DNA of 11,072 bases from an uncultured Collinsella sp. (GCA_900544205.1 UQUG01000063.1:1-11072); one strand, 5' to 3'; counted from the first letter of the stretch, positions 1 through 5,969 are shown. Notes: a model not told the origin generated them from the sequence alone. Translations and numbers: made by a program.

Positions 1-6
1 AAAGAG

Positions 7-32
7 AAGAGGCGGGGCATGCCCCGCCTCTT
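7..32 (-). terminator. GC-rich palindromic hairpin, possible terminator
   Basis: Positions 7-32 form a perfect palindrome, AAGAGGCGGGGC followed by AT and the reverse complement of the arm. This gives a 12-bp stem with almost no loop; in practice the innermost pairs would open. Read leftward it is followed by TCTTTCTC-like, T-rich sequence (positions 1-6 and the arm end), which suits an intrinsic terminator for leftward transcription. Read rightward it is followed by ACACCACATC, which does not. No minus-strand gene lies immediately upstream of it in this window, so what it would terminate is unclear. It may belong to whatever lies left of the window. Confidence 0.45.
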
Positions 33-330
33 ACACCACATCTCTGCGCGCTACCACGTAGCGGAAACCGCATCCCACAATCAAGCAAAATTTCGTCCCG
101 TAGTTTCCCAAACAGGCTCCAAGTGGAAACCGTATCCCAGAATCCGCCCCCAAACCGGGACGCACTTTCCGGTTGAACAGTCGCAGACCACACAAGCCAT
201 TTCAAATCCAAAGTGACCATATCCGCAACGCCCGCGCTCTCAACAACGGCACCCAACCATTCAGATTTACAGCCCCAGCTCGTAGCCAAGCCGCCGTCCA
301 CCCCAGATTCCCTGAGCATCACGTAGCGGC
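33..330. repeat. Non-coding stretch with imperfect direct repeats
   Basis: No convincing gene is visible here. Two 22-nt units at 61-82 and 123-144 match at 19 of 22 positions; on the minus strand both contain GGGATNCGGTTTCC. A weaker third relative lies near 210-228 (minus strand GGATATGGTCACTTTGG). A 10-mer CACGTAGCGG also occurs at 55-64 and again at 320-329, just outside element E1. On the minus strand one frame stays open from an ATG at 220-218 to the window edge, about 73 codons. It runs through the repeats and the hairpin at 7-32 and resembles no family I know. I read the stretch as intergenic repeat sequence, with a small chance of a short reading frame. Confidence 0.4.
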
Positions 331-331
331 A

Positions 332-458
332 GGGCCCCTACAGGGTAAAGCTCTGAAAACATCCCGCAGGACGGAGGAAGCCCCCGCCGCACGTAGTGCG
401 CAGCGGGGGCTTCCGACATGTCCGAGGACGTTTTCAGAGCTTTACCCTGTAGGGGCCC
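332..458 (-). repeat. Nested inverted repeat element E1, downstream of pta
   Basis: Arms at 332-360 and 430-458 are perfect 29-nt inverted repeats. They enclose a 69-nt segment with a second hairpin: stem 376-387 with 403-414 (GGAAGCCCCCGC and its complement), which extends through CGCAC/GTGCG at 388-392 and 396-400. A further short pairing, TAGCGG at 324-329 with CCGCTA at 471-476, reaches the pta stop codon. Read in the pta direction, the inner segment begins GTCCTCGGACATGTCGGAAG, which resembles the core of E2 and E3, though it is the most diverged of the three. The outer arm starts about 16 nt after the pta stop. No U-tract follows it. It may be an mRNA 3'-end structure, a structured RNA, or a repeat that settles at gene ends. 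The structure is certain and the role is inference. Confidence 0.75.
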
Positions 459-473
459 GAAGGGATACGTCCG

Positions 474-1454
474 CTACTCAGCCATCTGAGCCTGGACGGC
501 GGTGATGGCTACGACACCCACGATGTCGTCGGCAGAGCAGCCGCGCGACAGATCGTTGACCGGCTTGGCGATGCCCTGCAGGATGGGGCCGTAGGCGTCG
601 GCGCCGGCGAAGCGCTGGACCAGCTTGTAGCCGATGTTGCCGGCCTCGAGATCGGGGAACACAAGCACGTTGGCCTTGCCGGCAACGGAGGAGCCGGGGG
701 CCTTGAGCTGGGCGACGGTGGGAACGATGGCGGCGTCGAGCTGCAGGTCGCCATCGATGGCGAGCTCGGGAGCCTTCTCCTTGCAGAACTTAACGGCCTC
801 CTGGACCTTCTTGGCGACCTCGCCGCCGGCGGAGCCCATGGTGGAGTAGGAGAGCATGGCCACGTGCGGCTCAACGTTGCCCATGAAGGTGGACCAGGAG
901 TGAGCGGAGGCGATGGCGATCTCGGAGAGCTCGTCGGAGGACGGGTTGATGTTGAGGCCGCAGTCGGCGAAGATCAGCGTGCCGTCAGTGCCGAACTGCG
1001 GGGTGTCGGTGCACATCACGAAGAAGGCCGAGACCAGCTTGGTGCCCGGGGCGGTCTTGAGGATCTGAAGCGCGGGGCGCAGGGTGTCGGCGGTGGAGTG
1101 GCAGGCGCCGGAGACCAGGCCGTCGGCATCGCCCATCTTGACCATCATGGTGCCAAAGTAGGTGGCGTCCATCACCTGGGCGCGAGCCTGCTCGATGGTA
1201 ACGCCCTTCTTGGCGCGGAGCTCGGCAAACTTCTGCGCGTACTCCTCGTGCTTCTCGGCATTGCGCGGGTCGATGACGGTAGCGCCGGGAACGTTGATCT
1301 CGTCGGGGTTGCCCAGGATGACGATCTTTGCCAGGCCCTCCTCGATGATTTTGGTGGCCGCGACGATAGTGCGCGGATCCTCGCCCTCGGGCAGGACGAT
1401 CGTCTTAAGGTCGGCCTTGGCGGCAGACTTCATACGGTTTAGGAAATCGCTCAT
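474..1454 (-). CDS. pta: Phosphate acetyltransferase (phosphotransacetylase)
   Basis: Converts acetyl-CoA and phosphate to acetyl-phosphate and CoA in the cytoplasm. Acetate kinase then uses acetyl-phosphate to make ATP and acetate. The 326-residue protein is the size of the short, single-domain Pta class and lacks the N-terminal regulatory domains of the long enterobacterial type. Visible family signatures are TIVLPEGEDPRT (residues 18-29), DGLVSGACHSTADTLRPALQ (111-130), YSTMGSAGGE (203-212) and the C-terminal GPILQGIAKPVNDLSRGCS (289-307). These separate it from phosphate butyryltransferase. The start is well supported: AAGGAG lies 5 nt before the ATG. The gene is divergent from glf and ends just before element E1. 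No acetate kinase gene lies within the 473 bases visible beyond its 3' end, so any pta-ackA pairing would have to be elsewhere. Confidence 0.96.
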   Translation of the reverse strand: MSDFLNRMKSAAKADLKTIVLPEGEDPRTIVAATKIIEEGLAKIVILGNPDEINVPGATVIDPRNAEKHEEYAQKFAELRAKKGVTIEQARAQVMDATYFGTMMVKMGDADGLVSGACHSTADTLRPALQILKTAPGTKLVSAFFVMCTDTPQFGTDGTLIFADCGLNINPSSDELSEIAIASAHSWSTFMGNVEPHVAMLSYSTMGSAGGEVAKKVQEAVKFCKEKAPELAIDGDLQLDAAIVPTVAQLKAPGSSVAGKANVLVFPDLEAGNIGYKLVQRFAGADAYGPILQGIAKPVNDLSRGCSADDIVGVVAITAVQAQMAE

Positions 1455-1507
1455 GTTACTCCTTACAAGCGTTTCGCTAAGCTCCAGGCACCCGGCTGTT
1501 CACGAAT

Positions 1508-1528
1508 AAACCCGCTGCTAGCGGGTTT
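1508..1528 (-). promoter_or_regulatory. Hairpin in the pta leader
   Basis: AAACCCGCT (1508-1516) and AGCGGGTTT (1520-1528) form a perfect 9-bp stem with a 3-nt loop. It lies about 55 nt upstream of the pta start, on the transcribed side of the candidate pta promoter, so it would sit in the 5' leader. Only a short U run (TTTATTC) follows in the pta direction, so it could be a weak attenuator or simply an mRNA-stabilising stem. The structure is seen directly; the function is a guess. Confidence 0.35.
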
Positions 1529-1578
1529 ACCTTTCAATTATGTACGCCACGGTGCTTGAGCTTTCCTTGTGTGGCAAG

Positions 1579-1610
1579 CTCATTATAGGACGCATTAGCG
1601 CTATAATCGC
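1579..1610. promoter_or_regulatory. Back-to-back divergent -10 boxes for pta and glf
   Basis: A perfect TATAAT lies on the plus strand at 1602-1607, pointing to glf. A second perfect TATAAT lies on the minus strand (plus-strand ATTATA at 1582-1587), pointing to pta. They are separated by 14 bp containing the palindrome TAGCGCTA (1596-1603, sharing its last two bases with the plus-strand box). With 17-bp spacing, each -35 position falls on or against the other promoter's -10 box. Both candidate -35 hexamers (CTCATT for glf, GCGATT for pta) match consensus poorly. If both are real, RNA polymerase could occupy only one at a time. The glf side also has a small inverted repeat, TCTCGA/TCGAGA, at 1624-1629 and 1637-1642. 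Confidence 0.4.
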
Positions 1611-1686
1611 TCTGATAAATATGTCTCGACGTATGTTCGAGAAAAAGCCCAGTTAAAAAGCGTGTGGCTTTTGACAAGGAGTATCG

Positions 1687-2889
1687 ATGCAGATTACCTC
1701 AGGCCTGCCTGAAGGCTTTAATGCCGGTGCGTACGACATGATCGTTGTCGGTGCCGGGTACGCTGGTGCCGTTTGCGCCCGCCGTCTTGCCGAGACTATC
1801 GGCTATCGCGTTGCCGTTCTGGAGCGTCGTAGCCACATTGCAGGCAATGCCTACGACTGCGCTGACGAGGCTGGAATCCTGGTCCACGAATACGGTCCGC
1901 ACATTTACCACACCTTTAACGAGCGCGTGCACAATTTCCTGTCGCGCTTTACCAAGTGGACGGACTATCAGCACAAGGTGCTTGCCAACATCAACGGCAC
2001 CCTTATGCCCGTGCCCTTCAACCACGCGAGCCTCAAGCTTGCTTTTGGCGATGAGCGCGGCGAGGAGCTGTATCAGAAGCTCGTGGAGACCTTTGGCAAG
2101 GATGTCAAGGTTCCCATTATGGAGCTGCGCAAGAAGAACGACCCGGATCTTGCCGAGGTTGCCGAGTACGTCTACGAGAACGTCTTTTTGCATTACACCA
2201 TGAAGCAGTGGGGTCAAACGCCCGACCAGATCGATCCCTCGATCACTGGCCGCGTCCCCGTCTTTGTGGGCGATGACGACCGCTACTTCCCGCAGGCCCC
2301 CTTCCAGGGTATGCCGCAGGACGGCTACACCGCGCTGTTCGAGCACATGCTTGACCATGATCTGATCGATGTGTTCTGCGACGTGGACGCCCGCGATCTG
2401 TTCGAGATTGACGAGACCACCGTTAAAGTTGACGGCAAGGTCTATGGCGGCGAGATCGTCTACACCGGTCCGCTCGATGAGCTGTTCAACCTCGACCTGG
2501 GCGCCCTGCCGTACCGCACGCTCGATATGAAGTTCGAGACGCTCGATATGGATCAGTTCCAGCCCGTTGGCACCGTCAACTACACCACCAGCGAGGACTA
2601 CACGCGCATTACCGAGTTCAAGAACATGACCGGTCAGGTCCTGCCCGGCAAGACCACCATCATGAAGGAATACTCCAAGGCCTATACGCCCGGTTCGGGC
2701 GAGACGCCGTACTACGCCATTCTTGAGCCCGAGAACCGTGAGCTCTACGAGCGCTATCTTGAGCGCGTCCAGAACCTGACGAACTTCCATCCGGTGGGTC
2801 GTCTCGCTGAGTATCGCTACTACGACATGGACGCCGTGACCAATTCCGCCCTCGATCTTTCGGATGAGATTATCGCCTGCCATGCATAA
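1687..2889 (+). CDS. glf: UDP-galactopyranose mutase
   Basis: A FAD-dependent cytoplasmic enzyme that interconverts UDP-galactopyranose and UDP-galactofuranose, the donor for galactofuranose in surface polysaccharides. The 400-residue protein has the nucleotide-binding motif IVVGAGYAGAVCARRLAE (GxGxxG at 22-27). It also has the family's HEYGPHIYHT segment, RYFPQAPFQGMPQDGYTALF, YTGPLDELFNL and the C-terminal GRLAEYRYYDMDAV. Family members usually start only a few residues before the FAD motif, which would correspond to Met18. However, AAGGAG 5 nt before the ATG at 1687 supports the longer start, giving about 17 extra N-terminal residues. Its stop codon overlaps the start of the following glycosyltransferase (ATGCATAA), so the two are very likely co-transcribed and translationally coupled. 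Confidence 0.96.
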   Translation: MQITSGLPEGFNAGAYDMIVVGAGYAGAVCARRLAETIGYRVAVLERRSHIAGNAYDCADEAGILVHEYGPHIYHTFNERVHNFLSRFTKWTDYQHKVLANINGTLMPVPFNHASLKLAFGDERGEELYQKLVETFGKDVKVPIMELRKKNDPDLAEVAEYVYENVFLHYTMKQWGQTPDQIDPSITGRVPVFVGDDDRYFPQAPFQGMPQDGYTALFEHMLDHDLIDVFCDVDARDLFEIDETTVKVDGKVYGGEIVYTGPLDELFNLDLGALPYRTLDMKFETLDMDQFQPVGTVNYTTSEDYTRITEFKNMTGQVLPGKTTIMKEYSKAYTPGSGETPYYAILEPENRELYERYLERVQNLTNFHPVGRLAEYRYYDMDAVTNSALDLSDEIIACHA

Positions 2890-3913
2890 AGTCATAACAT
2901 TCGGTATTCCCTCGTATAACGCTGCCAAGGACATGGACCATTGCATCACCTCCATTCTGGAGGGGAGCAATTACGCCACCGATATCGAGATTATCGTGGT
3001 GGACGACGGCTCCAAGGACGAGACGGCCGCCAAGGCCGACGAGTGGGAGGCCCGTTATCCCGGTATCATCCGCGCGGTTCACCAGGAGAACGGCGGCCAC
3101 GGTATCGCCGTTCTTTCGGGTCTGCGCGAGGCGCAGGGTACGTACTACAAGGTCGTCGATTCGGACGACTGGCTCGACGGTGCGGCCCTTTCGACCATGC
3201 TGTCGATCCTGCGTGGCTTTGAGGAGCGCGACCAGCGCGTCGACCTGTTTATCTCCAACTACGTGTACGAGAAGGTCTACGAGGGCACGCATACCGCTAT
3301 CGGCTACAAGTTTGCCCTGCCGCGCAAAAAGATCTTTACCTGGGATCAGATCGGGCACTTCCGTCTGGACCAGAATCTGCTTATGCACAGCCTGTGCTAT
3401 CGCACGGACGTGTTGCGCGAGTCCAACCTGCCTATGCCGCCGCACACCTTTTACGTGGATAACATCTACGCCTACGTGCCCCTGCCGCGCTGCAAGACCA
3501 TGTACTATGCCGACATCGACCTCTACCGCTACTTCATTGGCCGCGAGGGCCAGAGCGTCAACGAGGCTACGATGGTCAAGCGTCTGGACCAGCAGTTCCG
3601 CGTTACGCGCATCATGATGGAGTCGTTTCACCTGTACCAGGATGTCGAGTCTTCGCGCCTGCGCTCCTACATGATGGGCTATTTCACCATGATGATGGCA
3701 ATCTGCTCGGTGCTCACCAAGCTTTCCGAGGAAGAATGCGCCGATGAGCGCCTGAAGACGCTGTGGAGTGATCTGAAGGCCTATGACGAGCGCATGTATC
3801 GTCGCGCTCGCTACGGCGTGGTGGGCTTCTTTACCAATCTGCGTGGACGGGCCGGAGACAAAACCACGCTTGGCCTATACCGTCTTGCCTCAAAGATCTT
3901 CAAATTCAACTAG
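2882..3913 (+). CDS. Family 2 (GT-A) glycosyltransferase
   Basis: Transfers a sugar from a nucleotide-sugar donor, probably on the cytoplasmic face of the membrane while a surface glycan is built. The N-terminal GT-A domain shows VITFGIPSYNA (4-14), IEIIVVDDGSKDET (35-48), HQENGGHGIAV and the metal-binding DXD motif in VVDSDDWLDG (91-100). FYVDNIYAYVPL (190-201) is a likely acceptor or catalytic region. The C-terminal part is family-specific and contains no clear membrane-spanning segment. I chose the ATG at 2882 because the protein then begins MHKVITFG, directly before the first beta strand. An in-frame ATG at 2864 would add six residues. The start overlaps the end of glf by 8 nt. That pairing suggests a galactofuranosyltransferase, but the sequence does not prove the donor. 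The protein ends ASKIFKFN, a tail echoed in the relic at 4081-4148. Confidence 0.88.
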   Translation: MHKVITFGIPSYNAAKDMDHCITSILEGSNYATDIEIIVVDDGSKDETAAKADEWEARYPGIIRAVHQENGGHGIAVLSGLREAQGTYYKVVDSDDWLDGAALSTMLSILRGFEERDQRVDLFISNYVYEKVYEGTHTAIGYKFALPRKKIFTWDQIGHFRLDQNLLMHSLCYRTDVLRESNLPMPPHTFYVDNIYAYVPLPRCKTMYYADIDLYRYFIGREGQSVNEATMVKRLDQQFRVTRIMMESFHLYQDVESSRLRSYMMGYFTMMMAICSVLTKLSEEECADERLKTLWSDLKAYDERMYRRARYGVVGFFTNLRGRAGDKTTLGLYRLASKIFKFN

Positions 3914-3945
3914 CTGCCGAGTAATCGCTGCTGATAGGTTGACTG

Positions 3946-4055
3946 GGCCCCTTGGCCTTTAGTTTGCTACTGCGAACAGTCCTGCTCGCACGGAAAGCAC
4001 ATTAAGTGCTTTCCGACTCGTGCGGAACTTGTATCAAACTAAAGGCCAAGGGGCC
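3946..4055 (+). repeat. Nested inverted repeat element E2, downstream of the glycosyltransferase
   Basis: Arms at 3946-3966 and 4035-4055 are perfect 21-nt inverted repeats, and pairing continues for three more bases after one mismatch. They enclose a 68-nt segment. Inside it, CGCACG (3987-3992) pairs with CGTGCG (4019-4024), and GAAAGCAC (3993-4000) pairs with GTGCTTTC (4006-4013) around the loop ATTAA. A 5-nt bulge, CGACT, sits on the 3' side. The core closely matches E3 read on the opposite strand. It starts 33 nt after the glycosyltransferase stop and is not followed by a U-tract. The relic gene at 4081-4148 converges on it, so it could serve as a two-way transcript end. Confidence 0.8.
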
Positions 4056-4080
4056 TCTGCTACAAGAATCGATTGTCAGG

Positions 4081-4148
4081 TTATTTGAATTTGAAGATCT
4101 TCGACGCGCGGTACACAGGGGCCTGGGCTGAAAAGAATCTGGTTGGTA
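4081..4148 (-). pseudogene. Relic of the 3' end of a second glycosyltransferase gene
   Basis: Read on the minus strand, the frame ending at TAA (4083-4081) gives TRFFSAQAPVYRASKIFKFK and then the stop. The last part matches the tail of the neighbouring glycosyltransferase, LYRLASKIFKFN, with one residue missing. The shared DNA includes an identical 17-nt stretch, AAGATCTTCAAATTCAA, in the same reading frame, at 3893-3909 on the plus strand and 4085-4101 on the minus strand. Upstream, the frame runs into the arm of E3 and no further glycosyltransferase sequence is visible, so only about 20 codons survive. The likeliest reading is that a paralogous gene once stood convergent to the intact one and lost everything but its end. 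I cannot rule out a shared 3' sequence spread by recombination. Confidence 0.6.
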
Positions 4149-4273
4149 GGTTGCCCGGTGGGGCTTGGTTATGTTTGTCGCGAGTTCCGCACGAGCCGAA
4201 GAGCACTTAATGTGCTCTTCGTGCGAGCCAGGACTGTAGAGCAGCAAACATAACCAAGCCCCACCGGGCAACC
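4149..4273 (-). repeat. Nested inverted repeat element E3, downstream of the P1 peptidase
   Basis: Arms at 4149-4177 and 4245-4273 are perfect 29-nt inverted repeats around a 67-nt segment. Read on the minus strand, the core contains ACAGTCCTGGCTCGCACG, a stem AAGAGCAC/GTGCTCTT around ATTAA, the 5-nt bulge CGGCT, and CGTGCGGAACT. This is nearly the E2 core, but two stem pairs are changed on both sides so that pairing is kept (G-C to A-T and A-T to G-C). The outer arms have no similarity to those of E1 or E2. It begins 12 nt after the peptidase stop codon, in the peptidase direction. No U-tract follows directly. An open frame of 89 codons crossing E2 and E3 is a by-product of the repeats. Confidence 0.8.
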
Positions 4274-4284
4274 GTCAGGTTAGG

Positions 4285-5286
4285 CTACTTCGCGGCGCCG
4301 GGGATGCCGTGGGAGGTTTTGGCGGTTTTGGCTCCGTTTACGATGGCAGTTTCCAGGGCCCTTACGGCGAGCATGCCCAGCAGGTCTAGGGGAACGGCGG
4401 CGCTTGCCTGGGCGCCCAGTTTGCCGCTGGCGAGGGTGTAGATGGTGTCGCCGTCGTTGGTGGTGTGCGTGGGACGGATGGCGTGTGCGTAGGCGTCTGC
4501 GGCCATCTGGGAGACCTTGGTGGCTTGTGCCTTAGTGAGTTCCACGTTGGTGACGATGCAGCTGATGGTGGTGTTGGTGCGGTCGAGCGGCATCTGCATG
4601 GATCCGGCGGCGGCAAAGGCTGCGAGTTCCATGTCGACGATTTGGTCGCTATCGGCTGCGGCGCGCATACCGGCGACCCACTCGCCGGTGAAGGGGTCGA
4701 CAACGTTGCCGCAGGCGTTGACCGAGACCACGGCGCCCACCTTGATGGGGCCGAGCGCCACGGCGGCAGCGCCAAGGCCGGCCTTCATGCAGGTAGCGGG
4801 GCCCATGAGCTTACCCACGGTAGCGCCCGTGCCGGCGCCTACGTTGCCCTGTTCGAGCTTGGTGGGGGTGTTGTCGAGTGCTTCGCGCACGGCGGCGATG
4901 CCGGCCTCAATGTCGGGGCGAACGGTGGGGTTACCAAAGGCGAGGTCGAAGATACAGCTCGAGCACACGATAGGCACCTGCGTGGGGCCGACGGGAAGGC
5001 CGATGCCGCGGCTCTCAAGCTCGCGAGCGACGCCGCTTGCAGCCTCGAGGCCAAAGGCCGATCCGCCCGAAAGGCAGACGGCGTGGACCTTGTCGACGGT
5101 GTTCTCGGGTCGCAGCAGGTCGGTCTCGCGCGAAGCGGGAGCACCGCCGCGAACGTCAACGCCGCCGGTGGCGCCCTCGGGTGCCACGATTACGGTGCAA
5201 CCGGTGCCGGCCTCCTCGTCCGTATAGTTGCCATAGCAAAAGCCATCGACATCGCAGACGTCAATGGCCTCGAGCAGTGTATCCAT
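4285..5286 (-). CDS. P1 (S58) family peptidase, DmpA/NylC-like
   Basis: A member of the self-cleaving N-terminal-nucleophile hydrolase group that includes L-aminopeptidase D-Ala-esterase DmpA and nylon hydrolase NylC. Family members hydrolyse short peptides, amides or beta-peptides after cutting themselves into two chains. The 333-residue protein shows VHAVCLSGGSAFGLEAASGV (67-86), GNVGAGTGATVGKLMG (147-162), VVSVNACGNVVDP (186-198) and RTNTTISCIVTNVELTKAQA (236-255). By family knowledge, the new N-terminal nucleophile should be a Thr in N238-T239-T240, most likely T239. There is no signal peptide, so it is probably cytoplasmic. The start is supported by AGGAG 6 nt before the ATG. The real substrate cannot be told from sequence. 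The gene lies 100 bp downstream of maf, behind a hairpin, and ends just before E3. Confidence 0.88.
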   Translation of the reverse strand: MDTLLEAIDVCDVDGFCYGNYTDEEAGTGCTVIVAPEGATGGVDVRGGAPASRETDLLRPENTVDKVHAVCLSGGSAFGLEAASGVARELESRGIGLPVGPTQVPIVCSSCIFDLAFGNPTVRPDIEAGIAAVREALDNTPTKLEQGNVGAGTGATVGKLMGPATCMKAGLGAAAVALGPIKVGAVVSVNACGNVVDPFTGEWVAGMRAAADSDQIVDMELAAFAAAGSMQMPLDRTNTTISCIVTNVELTKAQATKVSQMAADAYAHAIRPTHTTNDGDTIYTLASGKLGAQASAAVPLDLLGMLAVRALETAIVNGAKTAKTSHGIPGAAK

Positions 5287-5356
5287 GTTTAACTCCTATC
5301 GGTTTTCCGCCGCGCCTTGTGCCCGGTCGGGATCCGTACGGTACGCCAAAATTGTA

Positions 5357-5379
5357 GGCGCTGGGGGATACCCAGCGCC
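5357..5379 (-). terminator. Probable maf terminator
   Basis: GGCGCTGGG (5357-5365) and CCCAGCGCC (5371-5379) form a perfect 9-bp stem with a 5-nt loop. It begins 8 nt after the maf stop codon. On the minus strand the stem is followed by TACAATTTTGG, a modest T-rich tail, so termination may be partial and some transcripts could continue into the peptidase gene. Confidence 0.6.
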
Positions 5380-5387
5380 AGATGCAA

Positions 5388-5969
5388 TTACGAGAGTTTT
5401 TGAATCGCGCGCGCGACGCGGGCGATGGGTAGGCCCACCACGTTATAGAAGTCGCCCGAAATATCGTGCACGAGCATGCGGCCGCCTGTGCCCTGGATGC
5501 CGTAGGCGCCTGCCTTATCCATGGGCTCACCCGAGGCAACGTAGTGCTCGATCTGCTCGTCGGTGAGCTCGTAGAATGTCACGTCGGTCATATCGACAAA
5601 CGACAGGCTCTCGGCGGCATGCGGGGCGGCCGTATCGCCTGCCTTAACGATGCAGACGCCGGTTGCGACCTGGTGCGTGCGGCCCGAAAGCTCACGGAGC
5701 ATGGTGCGCGCCTCGCCCTCGGTTGCCGGCTTGCCCAAAATCTTGCCGTCGAAGGTGACGATGGTGTCGGCCGCGACCGTCAGCTCATTGGGCTCGGCAT
5801 ACTCGGCAGCAACGGCAGCCGCCTTGGCGCGTGCCAAGCGCTCGACAAGCGTGAGCGGGGCCTCGCCATCAAAGGGCGTTTCGTCGATATCCGCGGGAAT
5901 CACGCGAATGTTGTAGCCTGCCTCGCGCATCAGCTCTATGCGGCGCGGTGATTGCGAAGCCAAAATCAT
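5388..5969 (-). CDS. maf: Maf-family nucleotide pyrophosphatase
   Basis: A cytoplasmic nucleoside triphosphate pyrophosphatase. Characterised relatives hydrolyse dTTP, UTP or modified pyrimidine nucleotides to the monophosphate, and the family has been linked to septum formation and house-cleaning of the nucleotide pool. The 193-residue length is normal. Signatures are MILASQSPRRIELM (1-14), VAADTIVTFDGKILGKPAT (65-83, with D68 the likely catalytic acid), TGV (103-105), DKAGAYGIQGTGG (151-163) and ISGDFYNVVGLPI (170-182). The ATG shares ATGA with the stop codon of the upstream DJ-1-type gene, so the two are co-transcribed and translationally coupled. The exact nucleotide preference is not certain from sequence. 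Confidence 0.95.
   Translation of the reverse strand: MILASQSPRRIELMREAGYNIRVIPADIDETPFDGEAPLTLVERLARAKAAAVAAEYAEPNELTVAADTIVTFDGKILGKPATEGEARTMLRELSGRTHQVATGVCIVKAGDTAAPHAAESLSFVDMTDVTFYELTDEQIEHYVASGEPMDKAGAYGIQGTGGRMLVHDISGDFYNVVGLPIARVARAIQKLS

Larger units (their letters stand above)
4075..4282. repeat. 9-bp direct repeats bounding the relic and E3
   Basis: GTCAGGTTA occurs at 4075-4083 and again at 4274-4282. On the minus strand this is TAACCTGAC. The left copy includes the stop codon of the relic gene; the right copy lies just after the peptidase stop codon. The 190 bp between them contain exactly the glycosyltransferase relic and element E3. The pair may mark a recombination junction or a target-site duplication, or it may be chance. 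Confidence 0.4.

Noticed and set aside
173..505. 110-codon plus-strand frame across E1 into the end of pta
   Set aside because: It runs through both arms of a perfect inverted repeat and the antisense of pta; no family resemblance.
1699..2970. 423-codon minus-strand open frame opposite glf
   Set aside because: It lies antisense to a clearly recognisable glf with a good ribosome-binding site. Its product is low in recognisable motifs and is typical of a GC-rich antisense frame.
2870..3631. 253-codon minus-strand open frame opposite the glycosyltransferase
   Set aside because: Antisense shadow of a recognisable GT-A gene; no motifs of its own.
4002..4271. 89-codon minus-strand frame spanning E2, the relic and E3
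   Set aside because: It crosses both hairpins in a different frame from the glycosyltransferase relic and has no coding signature.
332..4273. E1-E3 as insertion sequences or MITEs
   Set aside because: The outer inverted arms are different at each locus, whereas mobile elements keep their terminal repeats. Only the core is shared, so a transposon of the usual kind does not fit.
332..4273. E1-E3 as standard intrinsic terminators
   Set aside because: No U-tract follows any of them in the gene direction, and the nested conserved core is far more elaborate than a terminator needs. Transcript-end function remains possible.
4465..5292. 275-codon plus-strand open frame opposite the P1 peptidase
   Set aside because: Glycine- and alanine-rich antisense translation with no family features, while the minus-strand gene has clear family motifs.
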